Source: Voacanga thouarsii (taxonomy: Eukaryota > Streptophyta > Magnoliopsida > Gentianales > Apocynaceae). Taken from it: a stretch of DNA of 64,000 nucleotides. Positions 10,196 through 21,801 of this stretch are shown here, piece by piece. Position 1 is the stretch's first letter. Every line of letters starts with the position of its first letter. The position numbers and the translations under genes are program-made. The DNA is taken from NCBI GenBank assembly GCA_026120185.1, contig JANUWF010001110.1, positions 1,341,001-1,405,000 on the forward strand, read 5' to 3'. The notes beneath the pieces are model-generated. The model saw nothing but the letters and a program-made list of their open reading frames with translations. It had not been told where the DNA came from and made no database searches.

Positions 10196-11300
10196 ATATA
10201 TATATATTGAGGATAGAAATTTTTTCCCCTAAATTCACTCTAAATCTTTTTCCCGTTTTACTTAGTTCGATAACTCACACACTCATCATCTCTCATTTGT
10301 AGTCCAAAATGGGTTAAATGGTCTCAAATGGGTTGAATATCCATGAATTTCATACCACAACACAGCTGCCCCATAGTTCAATTTAAAAAACTAATATCAT
10401 CCACCACAAAACAAAATATAAGATTACACGGCAATAGCTCGGCAGATATCTAGCAGTTCACAATGTATGGTAAACATATTTAAAAAGCATAATCACAATA
10501 CACAATATCTACACATTTCAAAAAATTAAATCAAATAACCAATTTCAGAAAACATAATCAAGTGTCTAAAGAATTAAATCATACAAAATTCAAAATATAA
10601 TATGTTACTGTTCTGTTATTTAAAGAAAAAAAAAACTGTAAAAGAAACGTCCACACAGCTGCGAGTCTTTTTGGTGACATCAACGACGGCTCTCCTCGAC
10701 CAACAGCTCTTAATGGCAGCGAAAAATTATAGGTTAGATAAGAAGGAAAATGGAGCAAAGAATGAAATATTTAGCGGAGAAGAAGGGTGGCGGAGCAAAG
10801 GAGGAAAACTGGAAACTAGAAAGGGAGAAAAAAAAATGCAGAATTTGAACGGGAAAGGTTGAGCAGAGAAAAATTGGAAATTGGAAAGGGAGAAAGAAAG
10901 TACATGTGAAATTATACAGGAAACGTGTAGCAAAGGGGCAAATAAAAAGGAGCATTCAAATAGAGAAGAAAAAGGGGTCGGTGAAAAGAGATGCACTCAT
11001 GATTGCTTTGTCTTGTCTAGCACGAGAAATGCAGAGAATCTCTGCAAAAAGCGGATGAAGACGAAGGAAGACTGGAATTAGGGGTGGAACTGGATTCTGC
11101 ATGACCTCGTATCTAGTAGACCCGAGATTTGTCTTTCTTGCCTACACTCACCTTGTATCTTCTAAACACGAGGTCATATGATTTGAATAGCTGGTAGGGA
11201 ATAGAAGTCCTCCGTTAGAGCCCTTTGGATTTGCCAAATGAGAGGAACCCCCTTCACGGAAGTGCCTCCGATTTTGAACTCAGTTGCCCGTGGGGACTCT
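10196..11300. other. AT-rich spacer with one inverted repeat, no gene
   Basis: The 86-codon open frame at 10602-10862 is Lys/Glu-rich and low in complexity, with no recognisable domain, and is not called. Near 11101-11184 there is an inverted repeat: ATGACCTCGTATCTAG on one arm, and CTAAACACGAGGTCAT on the other. Nothing else is recognisable. Confidence 0.5.
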
Positions 11301-11759
11301 TGTTGGCTTTAATACCACTTGTTGGCAAGTAACAAAAATTTTGGTGATAGACAAAATATCTAACAATAAAGTATGAGAAGAAATATAAATAAGACACGAA
11401 AATTTAACATGATTCGATAAATATGACTTACGTCTACGGGTGAAAAGGAGCATTTTTTACTAACCAAAATAACATAGAGGAGATACAAAAATAGAGACTA
11501 TGAAAATACTCTAAAACCTAAAAACCCAACAAATTAGTCTACATTGTTAACCCAACGCTCTGAAACCACACATTAATACTCTTGACAAGACTCCTTTATA
11601 TATCAGCTCAAATTTAACAAGTATTGATTACAAATCTAAGGAGGAATAGAATTATAAACACAATAGGTAATTTCTAAAGAATATTTGTAAGCCAATTAGG
11701 CCATTACTTAACAAGTATTTCTAACATAAATAAAGTTAGAATACAAAATAAATCATTTA
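11301..11759 (-). repeat. LTR A of the TRIM-like array (3' end)
   Basis: 459 bp, plus-strand start TGTTGGCTTTAATACC. A TATA-like site on the minus strand (TATATAAA) lies at 11595-11602. It includes the region reading TACGTCTACGGGTGAAAAGG, of a kind often seen in plant LTRs. Its left neighbour is unrelated spacer. Confidence 0.85.
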
Positions 11760-12746
11760 ATTCTCTACCTTGATTTAAATTCTAACTCCTTAAATAAATC
11801 TTCAAGAGATACAAAATTTTGTTCCAAAAGTTTCTCCACACAAGCCATAAAGGCAAACTCAAATTTCCAAACCAAGTTCAAGCAGGATTTGAACTTGTCT
11901 TCAATAAGAGTCTGAACCAATGACCGAAGGATTTCTTCTTCAAAATAGAAACAAACATCCTCAACAAGGTCACGTACTTGATGCCCCTATAGTGGTATAA
12001 CGTCTAAATCACACAAATATGATGAAACAAATCTTTTGATAGTAAATTTTTGCAATGTCTTTTTTTTTTTAATGTAGAAGATCCAAAACAACATGGAAAC
12101 CATCATTAACTTCCAAAACTCCACTTGTAGCTACAAATGCACACCCAAAAGATATTAAAAAATGCCAAAAAATAAAATAGCTTTAGTAGATAAATGTCTC
12201 ATTTACAACTTCAAACTATCAAAATCTGAACTGTTCTTCCCAAACTTTTAATTTTTTTTTAAACTAAAGCACAAAAATATATCTCCAAAGTGCTTAACAC
12301 AAAATAGTAATATTCATTATTACTAATGATATCTAATTTTTTCTAAATCCTCAACAAACTATCAAAAGAAGAGAAGTAGACTAACGGAAGTACTTTCAAT
12401 CAGTACAAGAGGTATGACTCCAAATTGAATTGGTCAAACAACACGCTTTGTCATTCAAAATGCCTCCAAATTTTCTAATACTCCTACAAAACCTCCTTTC
12501 TTAATGGATTACTAAATGAGCTTTCTAATAGATGTCATCTAACTCTTCATCCATAATGGCAATACATTTATAAGCCTTTTAAGCTCTAACTCGAATAATA
12601 ACAAACTTCTCATATATTCAAACTTTATTGATATCATAATTACCAAAGAATAAATGCAAAAATCTTAAACTTCACAAATCCGAATTTAACCTGGATTTGG
12701 TAGATTTGAACAATCTAGATTTGATCGACCTAGTTCTGATACCACT
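11760..12746 (-). other. Internal region 1 of the TRIM-like array
   Basis: 987 bp, homologous throughout to 13223-14197. On the minus strand it starts with the primer binding site next to LTR B. No continuous frame or domain is recognised, so it is non-coding or beyond recognition. Confidence 0.8.
12734..12745 (-). other. Primer binding site, TRIM-like unit 1
   Basis: Minus strand TGGTATCAGAAC, 2 bases inside LTR B. Matches the 3' end complement of plant initiator Met tRNA apart from the last bases. Confidence 0.75.
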
Positions 12747-13222
12747 TGTTGGCTTTAATACCGCTTGTTGGCAAGTAACAAAATCTTTGGCAATAAACAA
12801 AGTATCTAGCAATAAAATACGAGAAGAAATATAAACAAGACATGAGAGTTTAATGTGGTTTGGTTAATATGACCTACATCTACAGGCGAAAAGGAACAAT
12901 CGTTACCAACCAGAATAATATAGAGGAGATACAAAAGTGGGAACTCTCAAAATACTCTGAAACCTAAAACCCACAAACCTACAAAAATCCAATAGAGTAG
13001 TCTACAATTTTAACCCAACTATCTGAGAATACACATCAATACTTTTGACAAAACTCCTTTATATAGCAGCTCAAACCTAGCAAGTATTGGTTACAAATCC
13101 AAGTAGGAACAAAATTATAAATATATTGGGTAATTTCTAAAGAATATTTCTAAGACAATTAAGCTATTACTTAACAAGTATTTCTAACATAAACAAAGTT
13201 AGAATACAAAATAAATCCTTCA
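12747..13222 (-). repeat. LTR B of the TRIM-like array (shared middle LTR)
   Basis: 476 bp. It serves as the 3' LTR of one unit and the 5' LTR of the other. The minus-strand TATA-like TATATAAA is at 13058-13065. On the minus strand its start TGAAGGATTTATTTTG is preceded by AAATGGAGAAT, a plausible polypurine tract. Confidence 0.87.
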
Positions 13223-14197
13223 ATTCTCCATTTTATTTGAATTCTAGCTCCTCAAACAAATTGTCAAGAGATACAAAATTTTGCTACAAATTTTCTCCAC
13301 ACAAGCCATAAAGGCAAACTTAAAATTCCAATCCAAGTTCAAGCAGGATTTGAACTTGTCTTCAAAGAGAGGCTGAAGCAATGACCAAAGGATTTCTTCT
13401 TCAAAATAGAAACAAATATTCTCAACAAGGTCATGTACTTGATGCTCTCGTAGTGTCTAAATCACACAAAGATAATGAAACAAATCTTCTGATAGTAAAT
13501 TTCTGCAATGTCTTTTTTTTTTTTTAAATCTAGAAGCTCCAAAATAACACGGAAACCATTATTAACTTCCAAAACTCCATTTGCAACTACAAATGCGCAC
13601 CCAAAAGATATTCAAGAATGCCAAAAAATAAAATAGCATTAGTGCATAAACATTTCCTTTACAACTTCAAACTATTAGAATTGAACTATTCTTCCTAAAA
13701 TTTTAAATTTTTTTAAAACTAAAGCACAAAAATATATCTCCAAAGTGCTTAACACAAAACAATAATATTCATCATCACTAATGACGTTTAATTTTTTCTA
13801 AATCCTCAAAAACTATCAAAAGAAGCGAGATAGACTAATAGAAGTACCTTCAGTCAGTACAAGAGGCATAATTCCAAATTGATTTGTTAAACAACATGCT
13901 TTGTCATACAAAATAACTCTAAATTTTCTAATACTTCCACAAAACCTCATTTCTTAATGGATTACTCAATGGGCTTTCGAATAGATGTCATCAAACTCCT
14001 TATCTATACTGTAACAGGTTTATTAGCCTTTTAAGCTCTTACTCGAGTTATCACAAACTTTTCATATATTCAAACTTTATTGGTGTCATAATTACCAAAG
14101 AATGAATCTAAAAAGCCTAACCTTCATAATCTGAATTTGACCTAGATTTGGTGGATTTGAACAATCTAGATCTGATAAATCTAACTCTGATACCACT
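13223..14197 (-). other. Internal region 2 of the TRIM-like array
   Basis: About 975 bp, homologous to internal region 1. The primer binding site next to LTR C reads TGGTATCAGAGTTAG on the minus strand (about 14182-14196), a better match to the initiator Met tRNA complement than unit 1. No coding capacity seen. Confidence 0.8.
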
Positions 14198-14504
14198 TGT
14201 TGGCTTTAATACTACTTGTTGGCAAGTAACAAAATCTTTGGTAATAGACAAAGTATCTAACAATAAAGTATGAGAAGAAATATAAACAATATAAGAGATT
14301 TAATGTGGTTCAGTTAATATGACCAATATCCATAGGCGAAAAGGAGAAATCTTTATTATGCAAAAAAATATAGAAGGGATACAAAAGTAAGAACTCTCTA
14401 CTTTGAACCTTAGAAACCCACAAACATATGTAAATCCTAATTAGGTCATTATTTAACAGGTATTCCTAACGCAAATAGAGTTAGAATAAAAAATTAATCT
14501 TTCA
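14198..14504 (-). repeat. LTR C of the TRIM-like array (5' end, internally deleted)
   Basis: 307 bp. Both ends match LTRs A and B, but about 150 bp in the middle, including the TATA-like site, is missing. Confidence 0.8.
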
Positions 14505-15066
14505 TATTCCAAAGGGAATCTAAATTTGTTAAAATCCTGAGGGAGGCAGTCCGAGCCTGACCTCTAAATCCGTCCTTGATAAATGGAACAACAAAGGAAT
14601 CATGAATAGGCAACATTGCAATATTTTAACAAACAATCTCCCACCAAACTGTCCATCTTCTATATATGTCATGTTCTAGTTCGAATTAATGGCATTCACC
14701 AGAAACCAACCAAAACTTTGTTAGAGGTTGGCAATATCAACCCTTCCAAGGTTGAGAACTAGAAGTAACAAAGGGTCATTGACCAGTAAATAAATGTCAA
14801 AAATCCTTTTGAAAATTGCTCATTTTCAATACATGTCCTAGAGTTTTCAACATTAATGTAGTCTCATCATAATATATCATCTTATTAATTGCGTTGAATA
14901 CTTAAATTTATCTAATAGACATTGTTAGCATTTTCTTATAAATACTTCATTCGTTCGATTTAGATGTTTATATTTTTATTACAAATTAAATAAAAAATTT
15001 ATAAATCCATATACTTTAATGCACAAAAATAATATTCGTTTAGTTATTGTTCACTCTGAATTTTAT
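14505..15066. other. Spacer without recognisable gene
   Basis: No domain, RNA gene or clear repeat end is seen between the TRIM-like array and the Tat-like element. Confidence 0.5.
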
Positions 15067-15985
15067 TGTTTAACTGTTAAATCAGTGACTGGCTAAAAAT
15101 GTAACTGGACTGGCCGAAGGCAATACTTAACCAGTCGAGTAATTCGCACTCCTTACTACTTTACTATGCAATTATGTCTAGGAAATCACATATGAAGTGG
15201 AAGATCAAATGAAAAGGGTTCCTTAGAGCACTCCAAAAAGCCCCCAAGTAAGTTTCAATTCGTGAGATGAATGTAATTATCTGGTGAAATTGGAAAGAAT
15301 GAACTGGAGACCAAGAATGAGACATCGAGAGCACAAACACTTAATAGTTTGAATGAAAGACTTGGTTGTAATTGAATGAAAGATGTAAAAATACATGAAT
15401 TTAATAGAAAGCTGTAAAGAAAAGCAGTAAAACAAGCATTCAAAACGAAATTAAGGAATGAAATATGCTCTTGAAATGATTTCTTGATGTCCCATTTCTT
15501 CTATTCGTCTTCTAGCTTTTATAGGTAGAATTCCTTGATTTCCAAGCTTCTAGGTCATATCCCCATGACAAAAATTAGAGAAAATAGTGATTATGGATGT
15601 TTCCTTGTACTCTATGATCGTTAATGGCGATATTTCCCTTCAATAACAGACTTCCTTGAAGATAAAAGGTGCTCTAAAGTTAAACTCATGATCACGACTA
15701 ACTTCCTTAAAGAGAGAAAGTGTCCTGACCGAAGTCAAACTCTTAGCTAGTTACTTTTCCCACTTGTCTGGGGTTTTATTGGAGGCTACCTAGCCTGGCT
15801 TGCTTGCTTAGTCTAATTGCACCTATTTGACCTATCCGAATAAAGTTCATAACTGGCCTATTTAATCATACTCCAGCTGGCCTATCTTGATAGGGTTTCT
15901 AGCTGAACCATCTAGTTATGTCTTGATGTACCCATCTAGTCAAAAGTTGGCTTGTCCGACCAGTTTTATTTTTGGGGTGTCAATA
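15067..15985 (-). repeat. 3' LTR of the Tat-like element
   Basis: Matches 36306-37264 along its length, with frequent substitutions. On the minus strand it should start TGTTGACACC; here it reads TATTGACACC. Shared landmarks include CTTAGAGCACTCCAAAAA and CCCCCAAGTAAGTTTCAATT. Confidence 0.85.
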
Positions 15986-16004
15986 CTTACCCCTTTATTT
16001 GTCC
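15986..16004 (-). other. Polypurine tract of the Tat-like element
   Basis: The minus strand reads GGACAAATAAAGGGGTAAG immediately before the 3' LTR start. Confidence 0.65.
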
Positions 16005-16210
16005 TATTATCTTATTAAATAAAATGGGAAACAATTCTTGAACACGCCAGCAATTGGGCTTTTTAAGGACTCCCCTATTCATCACTTCTCTTTAATTTCC
16101 AAAATATAGATCAAATCAAAATTGTATTTGGATTCCTTAATCCAATTAGAGACATTTCATTATCCTCGATTTTAACTAGCTTAAATCCACCCCACTCAAT
16201 GAGAAACCTT

Positions 16211-17730
16211 TGTTAGAGATATGCCCTAGAGTCAATTTGTACTTATACTATTGTCGTTATGTTTTATATAATAATATGAGGTTTTCCTTTCCATGAGTAG
16301 TGCATTTTGTTTTGTGGTCATCAAGTACGTGACTTGATAGTAAAACCCAATAATGAATACAATGACTACTCTAAAACTGTCCCTGATCGATTATTATTAT
16401 TGGAACAATAATAAATTAAGATTAGTACGTTTGTGACTTGATGGCTATATTTTACTGGTCATGGATATTTGTGATATCGAGTCAAAACATAAATAAATGT
16501 TAGAGAACATTGTATTGGACATGACCCACTGTGAGAGTACTTCATGGAATATGTCATAAGTACTTTTTAGCCATAATAATATTAAAAGTCCTTCGACCTA
16601 AATTCATCATAGTTTCCTATTTGATAAATTCTATATTTTAACGTTGTCTAAAATTGTCTTTAATCAGATAATAAATTAGACTACTGTTGGATATAGAATA
16701 AATCAATGAGAGGAATATGATTGATAGTGAAGGGATTTGTCCCTCTCAATTATGGGAGAGATATCCATGGGCCCCTTGATAAGTTAGACTGTTAAAATGC
16801 ATGGTCGTGCTCAAATATATCAATCTAAGATATTGATATCATTTGTTTAAACAGTCTACTATGAAATCAAGAAATAATTGATTAAGCTTAATAAGGATGA
16901 CATGCTCCGTGCCTTATGCTTAATCTGGATATTGTGTGACAAAAGGACTAAATATAAAATTATGATTTAGTTCAAAGAGATCACCGATCTTTATTTAACT
17001 TGGATAGTTATAATATTTTGCTAGAAATCACTTATAACTTGTGCGCCATTTAAATATGATTTGGGCACACTGTCAGTGTTAAATGAACCTATAGGGTCAC
17101 ACAATAAGTGAACTTGTTAGGTTATTTTTCTGGTAACCAGATTCGATGAATTTGAAAATATGTCAAAGTTAATCAAATTTAGAAAATTTACCGATACAAT
17201 GAATTTGGAAATATGTCCACATTTAATGTATCTGGATAATGTCCAGATTATAAGAATCTGACTCGGTAAATTAATTAGTTAAATTACCAAGATAATGGCA
17301 GAATCTTATCATATTAATTTTAATTTAATTTAAATTAAAATTAAAATACGATAAGATATTATTAGGGTTGGACTCTAAAAGGTTCGGAGGGCTTTTTAAG
17401 AAAACCCTAGCCGTCTTTTCTAGAGAGCTATTCTATTAAGAATATTCGAGATTTCATCTACTAGAAAAATAAGCCTCTCAAACCCTAGGCGCTAGCACTC
17501 CCCGGGTGACGAGTGAGTTCGTGGTGTGTATCCGATAGAGGACGTTCGCATATTGCAGCGTCTGGTGATCGTTCGGGTTGCACGTACAGCAACACAATCA
17601 GAATCGAAGGATATCGATTACACCTAACAGAGGTAATTTTGCTAACCTACGATCTTCTTAATCGTTTACTTGGATCCTCGGAAGGGATTCGTGGATGTTT
17701 TCTGCGTTTAAGAGTCTACGAATCCTAACA
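16211..17730 (+). repeat. Solo LTR, copia type (Angela/BARE-like ends)
   Basis: 1520 bp starting TGTTAGAGATATGCCCTAGA, very like the start of Angela/BARE-type copia LTRs, and ending GAATCCTAACA. Flanks ACCTT (16206-16210) and ACCCT (17731-17735) differ at one base. No internal region follows, so it looks like the remnant of an element lost by LTR-LTR recombination. It ends 76 bp before the start codon of the antisense PMD gene and points the same way. The short frame at 17513-17728 inside it is not supported as a gene. Confidence 0.75.
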
Positions 17731-17806
17731 ACCCTTACACTCCTGCATTCAAAAACTCTCACCGAATTTCTGCACTCATTCCTTTCTTCAATCTTCCTCA
17801 ACCACC

Positions 17807-20126
17807 ATGGATAGCCATCCAATGATTCCTTACCTAATATTTACCAAAGCTTTCATCTTTGGTCCTGTCATAGTAGATCTGGCTAGCAACACTGATTCAA
17901 TTGGTCATGTAAAATCCAATGAACTGGAACTTCCTATAAAAAACCTCAATAGAATTTCACAAAATTTCCCAACAAGTGGAGATTTTGGCCAAACTATCTT
18001 GAGAAGTATGAGTCTTGGCTAGACCGGGCATCGAAACATTATGGAGACAAATGGTGCAAATGGGGAATCTACGATGCATCCATCGAACTACTCGTTGCTT
18101 CCTCATTGGTTGGGCACAACTATTGGCGGTAAGTGTTTTTTGGAATCTGGCTGTCAATGTTTTTTATTCTCCTTTGGAATGGTTACCCCTACCTTATTGG
18201 ACATGACAATGATCCTTGGTCTTTTTGTAAATAGTCCTGACTTTGCCTCTTTTCTTGAGAAGAAAAACAGCTTATACGCTGTTAAGCACTCTAGGGTCGT
18301 TTCTTCCTACCCGAAATTCATTTAAGCTAATCGTTAGTCTAGTGGTCCAGTGACTGACCCAGAACATACTGCATTCCTATTTTTTAGGTATGTAGATATG
18401 TTATATGTACTTGTGCAGCCAGTGATGTGGCTGAAAATGTGCATTTTGTTCATTTGATCATGACAGGCTATTTGGGTAGACTTGTTTTCCTATTTCTTAC
18501 TAGTATCTATAGGGGTATGTTCCAGATTTCTAAAGCCATGTTTGAAGATAGGAAATTTGAGTTTGTGACCGGGCCTATTTAGGTACTTCAAATGTGGCTT
18601 TACTAGTACTTACCCAACTTTGATATTTCCCATCTTGAATCAACTGAAACGGATAACCCTATGATAGGTTATTACCTCTATTGAGTTTTAATTGTTAACT
18701 CTCTATTTGCTGATATTCTCATCGATTTTTACTCCAACTAAAAGAAGACCGTTTCTGAATTGTCTCCTTATAGCTCTAGGACAATTGGTCTCGACTGGTT
18801 TAGGAATGCCCACGAACAACATGTAAGAGAAAATTAGTTTTACCTGTTAACAACCCATGACCTGCTACTGGGGATCCATCCTGGTGGAATCCATGGCTTT
18901 ATCTCTCACTGTGTGGCTCGGTAATTTAGCCTAGCAAAAGACCTCCCAACTCTTTTTGATTTTGCTGCTCCCTTCAATAATCGCCCTAAGTGGTCAGCTG
19001 ACCATCTCTTCATTTGCTAAACAAGTCTTTAGGAGAAACTTGGTAACTTTTCTTTTGATGACTTCCTTTCTGGTGTGGCTTCCCTTCCTGATTTTAATGC
19101 TTGGCGGATTTCTTTTGAGTGATACATTGTTTAATTAAGCATGTTTGGCTTGCCAAGAGAAACATACAAGAACAGGAAGTATCTAGTTCTACCATCGCTC
19201 TTGAGACTGCTACTTCAACTTCCGCATCTGTCCACCATTCTAAGATGCAGCATGCACCAAAGGTTGCCGACCTACCAGGTAATTTTTTTATATACTGCTT
19301 GGGTCAGCTGGCCTTCTTAGTTGATTTTGATTTGCTATGCTTTACTCTATAGTGGAGATGTTGAAGATTCTATTGATATCGAGGTAGAAGCTCCTCAACT
19401 CAAACAAAAAGGAAAAAGAAAGTGGACCCTAAAATCCCCTTCTTCTCAGGTGAACAATGTTTTAATTGGGCAACCTCTTGTGATCTCATCTAACTTAACT
19501 AACTTTATGCAGCCCAAGAAGAAGAAAACTGCCCAAGCAACCTTCCAGTTAGCCTACTGAAGAAGGAGATAAAGAAGACTCCTCACTAAATGTGCCTAAA
19601 TAATAACTTGATGCATTTTTTGGGGCCTCTACCGGAAAAGAAAATTAGCCATCCGTGTAGGAGCATATAGTCTTTTTGAGGTAATGATTAGCTATCCTTT
19701 CTCAACTAATAAAGAGACTCAAATCAATTTGAAACGAACTCTGGACACCCTTCGTGATGCCTCTGGTCTCCCGTTTGATGTCCAGACATAATATATGCGG
19801 CTAAGTTTTGCAGTCTCCTCGCTCAGCTTTGACATTAGTTACCATCAATAGAAATTAGACGAAGTTGAAAAATAACTAAGCGAAGCCAGCAAACTTACTT
19901 CTGAGATTGAATCACTTTGCAATCAATATAAACATGCTACTATTAACCTATCTATTACTGAGAAAATCTTGCAAGAAAGCAAAGAAAACTAAAAGCCTCA
20001 CATAAGAAATATTTAGGCTAGAGTCAGTGTTGTCCTGAGTTGAATTTGCTATCTGAATTGAGATTGCCAAGCAGAAATCCCTACACAGAACTATTTCTCA
20101 ATTGTATCACAACACAAAGAAGGGGA
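17807..20126 (+). pseudogene. Antisense ORF with plant mobile domain (PMD), first part
   Basis: Starts at ATG 17807 in ACCACCATGG, a strong plant initiation context. With frame changes the translation gives the PMD pattern: WLDRASKHYGDKWCKWGIYD (about 18020-18080), MVTPTLLDMTMILGL (18179-18223), DPEHTAFLFF (about 18356), YRGMFQIS then VLQMWLY (about 18510-18605) and FDFAAPFNNRPKWSADHLF (about 18956). A Lys-rich stretch (about 19380-19560) and a coiled-coil-like region follow. PMD proteins are a plant family related to transposon-encoded proteins, and some gypsy elements carry them. Here the gene lies antisense to pol, between integrase and the 3' LTR. At least two frameshifts and several stops disable it, and an Athila-like element splits it at 20131/28912. 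The function of the element-borne protein is not known to me. Confidence 0.75.
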
Positions 20127-20131
20127 GAAAT

Positions 20132-21563
20132 TGATAGGGCCTAATTATGTTTATATTTTTCTAATTATTTGAGGATGTTTTGTGGTATTTTTGGTTTAAT
20201 AACTAGTCATTTCCCTTCATATTTGATTTTTTACTTGTGAAAAGTATTTTTGGTGAATTTATACAGGAATTGGATGATTTAGAATGAAATTGTAGATTTT
20301 CAGACTTGACACAGTACCTGTTCAAAGTGGTTGAACCTGTTGCTGCTCGATTCTAGAAAAATAGAGGAAACAGAGCTCAAACTAGGAGAATTCTAGAGCT
20401 AGACCAATGCTGGTCCAGACAAAATGACCCGATGCCAACCTTATTTTGTTATGGCAGTTTATAGTCCTTTTTCAACTTAAATTGGAAATTGTCAAAGATG
20501 TTAACTTGTTTCCAACTTATACTCGGTCCAGGGCTTTTAAAGGACGATTTTTAGTAACTAAGAGACCTATTTAACCAAAAAAAAAAAAATGAAAATTGCT
20601 GTATGAATCCATGGAGCTAAAGTTGAAAAACACTCATTGAAGGAGAATTCATCACTCGAAGGAGCATTAATTCAAAGAGGTTTTCAAAATAGGAAGAAGA
20701 TGGCTTGTCTATGAGTTCTTTCTAAGGCCTTTGTTTTCTTTTTCATTGAACAATGAGGAGATTAATGCTTTAATTGTAATTGAACGTTATTTTGGGATTC
20801 ATGATATTGTAATTTATTTAATCTTTGATCAATTAGTTATTGTTTTTAGTATTTTGATTATTTACTTTTATTTAATAGATTAATGAAATTGAATTTATGT
20901 CTAATAAAATTGGGAAACGAAGTTAGATTAACTTCAATTTAATTTATTCTATATAATTGTTATCTTAATTGGATTAGAAAAGAAGGTTAAGAATTGAACT
21001 TAGGTAATCAAATGTTAATTAATTTCATCTAAAGTATAGGGTTATTAGCTAATTTTATGTTTATATTACCTAGAGTATAGTGATATTCATGACGAATGAT
21101 TTTAATGTATTTCTTTAGTTATGTTGGTTTGATTGAGAAATCTGCTAATTTAATCAAGAAATAGTGATTTCATGGATTGGAAAAGAAATGAATTCTATCT
21201 TTATTCCTTCATGATGCAAAGACAATGATTGATTGTAATAAGGGTTAGATAGGTCATATCATATTTTCAAAAATAATTATTTAATTCTATATTTTTCTCT
21301 TCAAGAGTTACGCATATATTTTGTCTTTATCCTTATTTTTATTTTGACTCTTTATCAATCTAATTAGTAGGTTAAACATTGAATGAAAAGTAATTAGTGT
21401 GTACTTATTTCTTGAGGATCGATACTCGTTAATTTTTTATACTATGTTTAATGATGAGTATACTTACTCATATGTGTAATTTAGAATTAATGTTTTAATT
21501 TAACCTTGATTGGGAATGGTTACAAAATTGCATTATTTTTGTATGCCCAAATTTAATGCATCA
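20132..21563 (+). repeat. 5' LTR of the Athila-like element
   Basis: 1432 bp, matched by 27568-28911. Begins TGATAGGGCCTAATTATG and ends TTTAATGCATCA. It carries a short GC-rich passage around 20295-20450 (GACTTGACACAGTACC, GCTAGACCAATGC) that stands out from its AT-rich surroundings. Confidence 0.9.
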
Positions 21564-21569
21564 AGTTTT

Positions 21570-21587
21570 TGGCACCGTTGCCAGGGA
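21570..21587 (+). other. Primer binding site of the Athila-like element
   Basis: TGGCACCGTTGCCAGGGA, close to the complement of the 3' end of plant tRNA-Asp (TGGCGCCGTTGCCGGGGA), the primer expected for Athila-type elements. It lies 6 bases after the LTR. Confidence 0.75.
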
Positions 21588-21801
21588 ACAATATCATAAA
21601 AGCTTGGAGTTCATTGATTTAGCTATGTTTATATATCTATATGTAAATATGTATCTATATTCTTTGTTTAAATAGGTTCCATAAGTTGTTGTATAATATT
21701 TGAATTTGTATATCCTGACTATTGTGTAATATGATAACTGTTTGTTTGTGTATTTGTAAATCCAAATTTTTATAATCTTAATTTTTCTACAGGAAGACTT
21801 C

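Larger units (their letters stand above)
11301..14504 (-). mobile_element. Tandem array of a small non-coding LTR element (TRIM/LARD-like)
   Basis: Three LTRs (11301-11759, 12747-13222, 14198-14504) separate two homologous internal regions of about 0.98 kb, with a period near 1.45 kb. On the minus strand each LTR begins TGAAGG or a close variant and ends CCAACA. Each is followed by AG and a primer binding site, TGGTATCAGA, complementary to initiator Met tRNA. The internal regions contain no open frame of note and no recognisable domain. The sequences flanking the outer LTRs (ACTCT left, TATTC right) do not match, so the array probably arose by unequal recombination rather than one insertion. 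Proteins for movement would have to come from another element. Confidence 0.85.

Noticed and set aside
10602..11081. Lys/Glu-rich open frames on both strands
   Set aside because: Low complexity, overlapping on opposite strands, no domain and no gene context.
11301..14504. Retrozyme (hammerhead ribozyme) or Cassandra (5S-like) nature of the small LTR array
   Set aside because: No CTGATGA/GAAA hammerhead core or its complement was found in the LTRs, and no 5S-like internal promoter block was recognised.
15255..15443. Minus-strand 62-codon frame
   Set aside because: Within the Tat-like LTR, hydrophobic by composition only, and not kept in the partner LTR.
17513..17728. 71-codon frame before the PMD gene
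   Set aside because: It lies within the solo LTR and has no recognisable domain.
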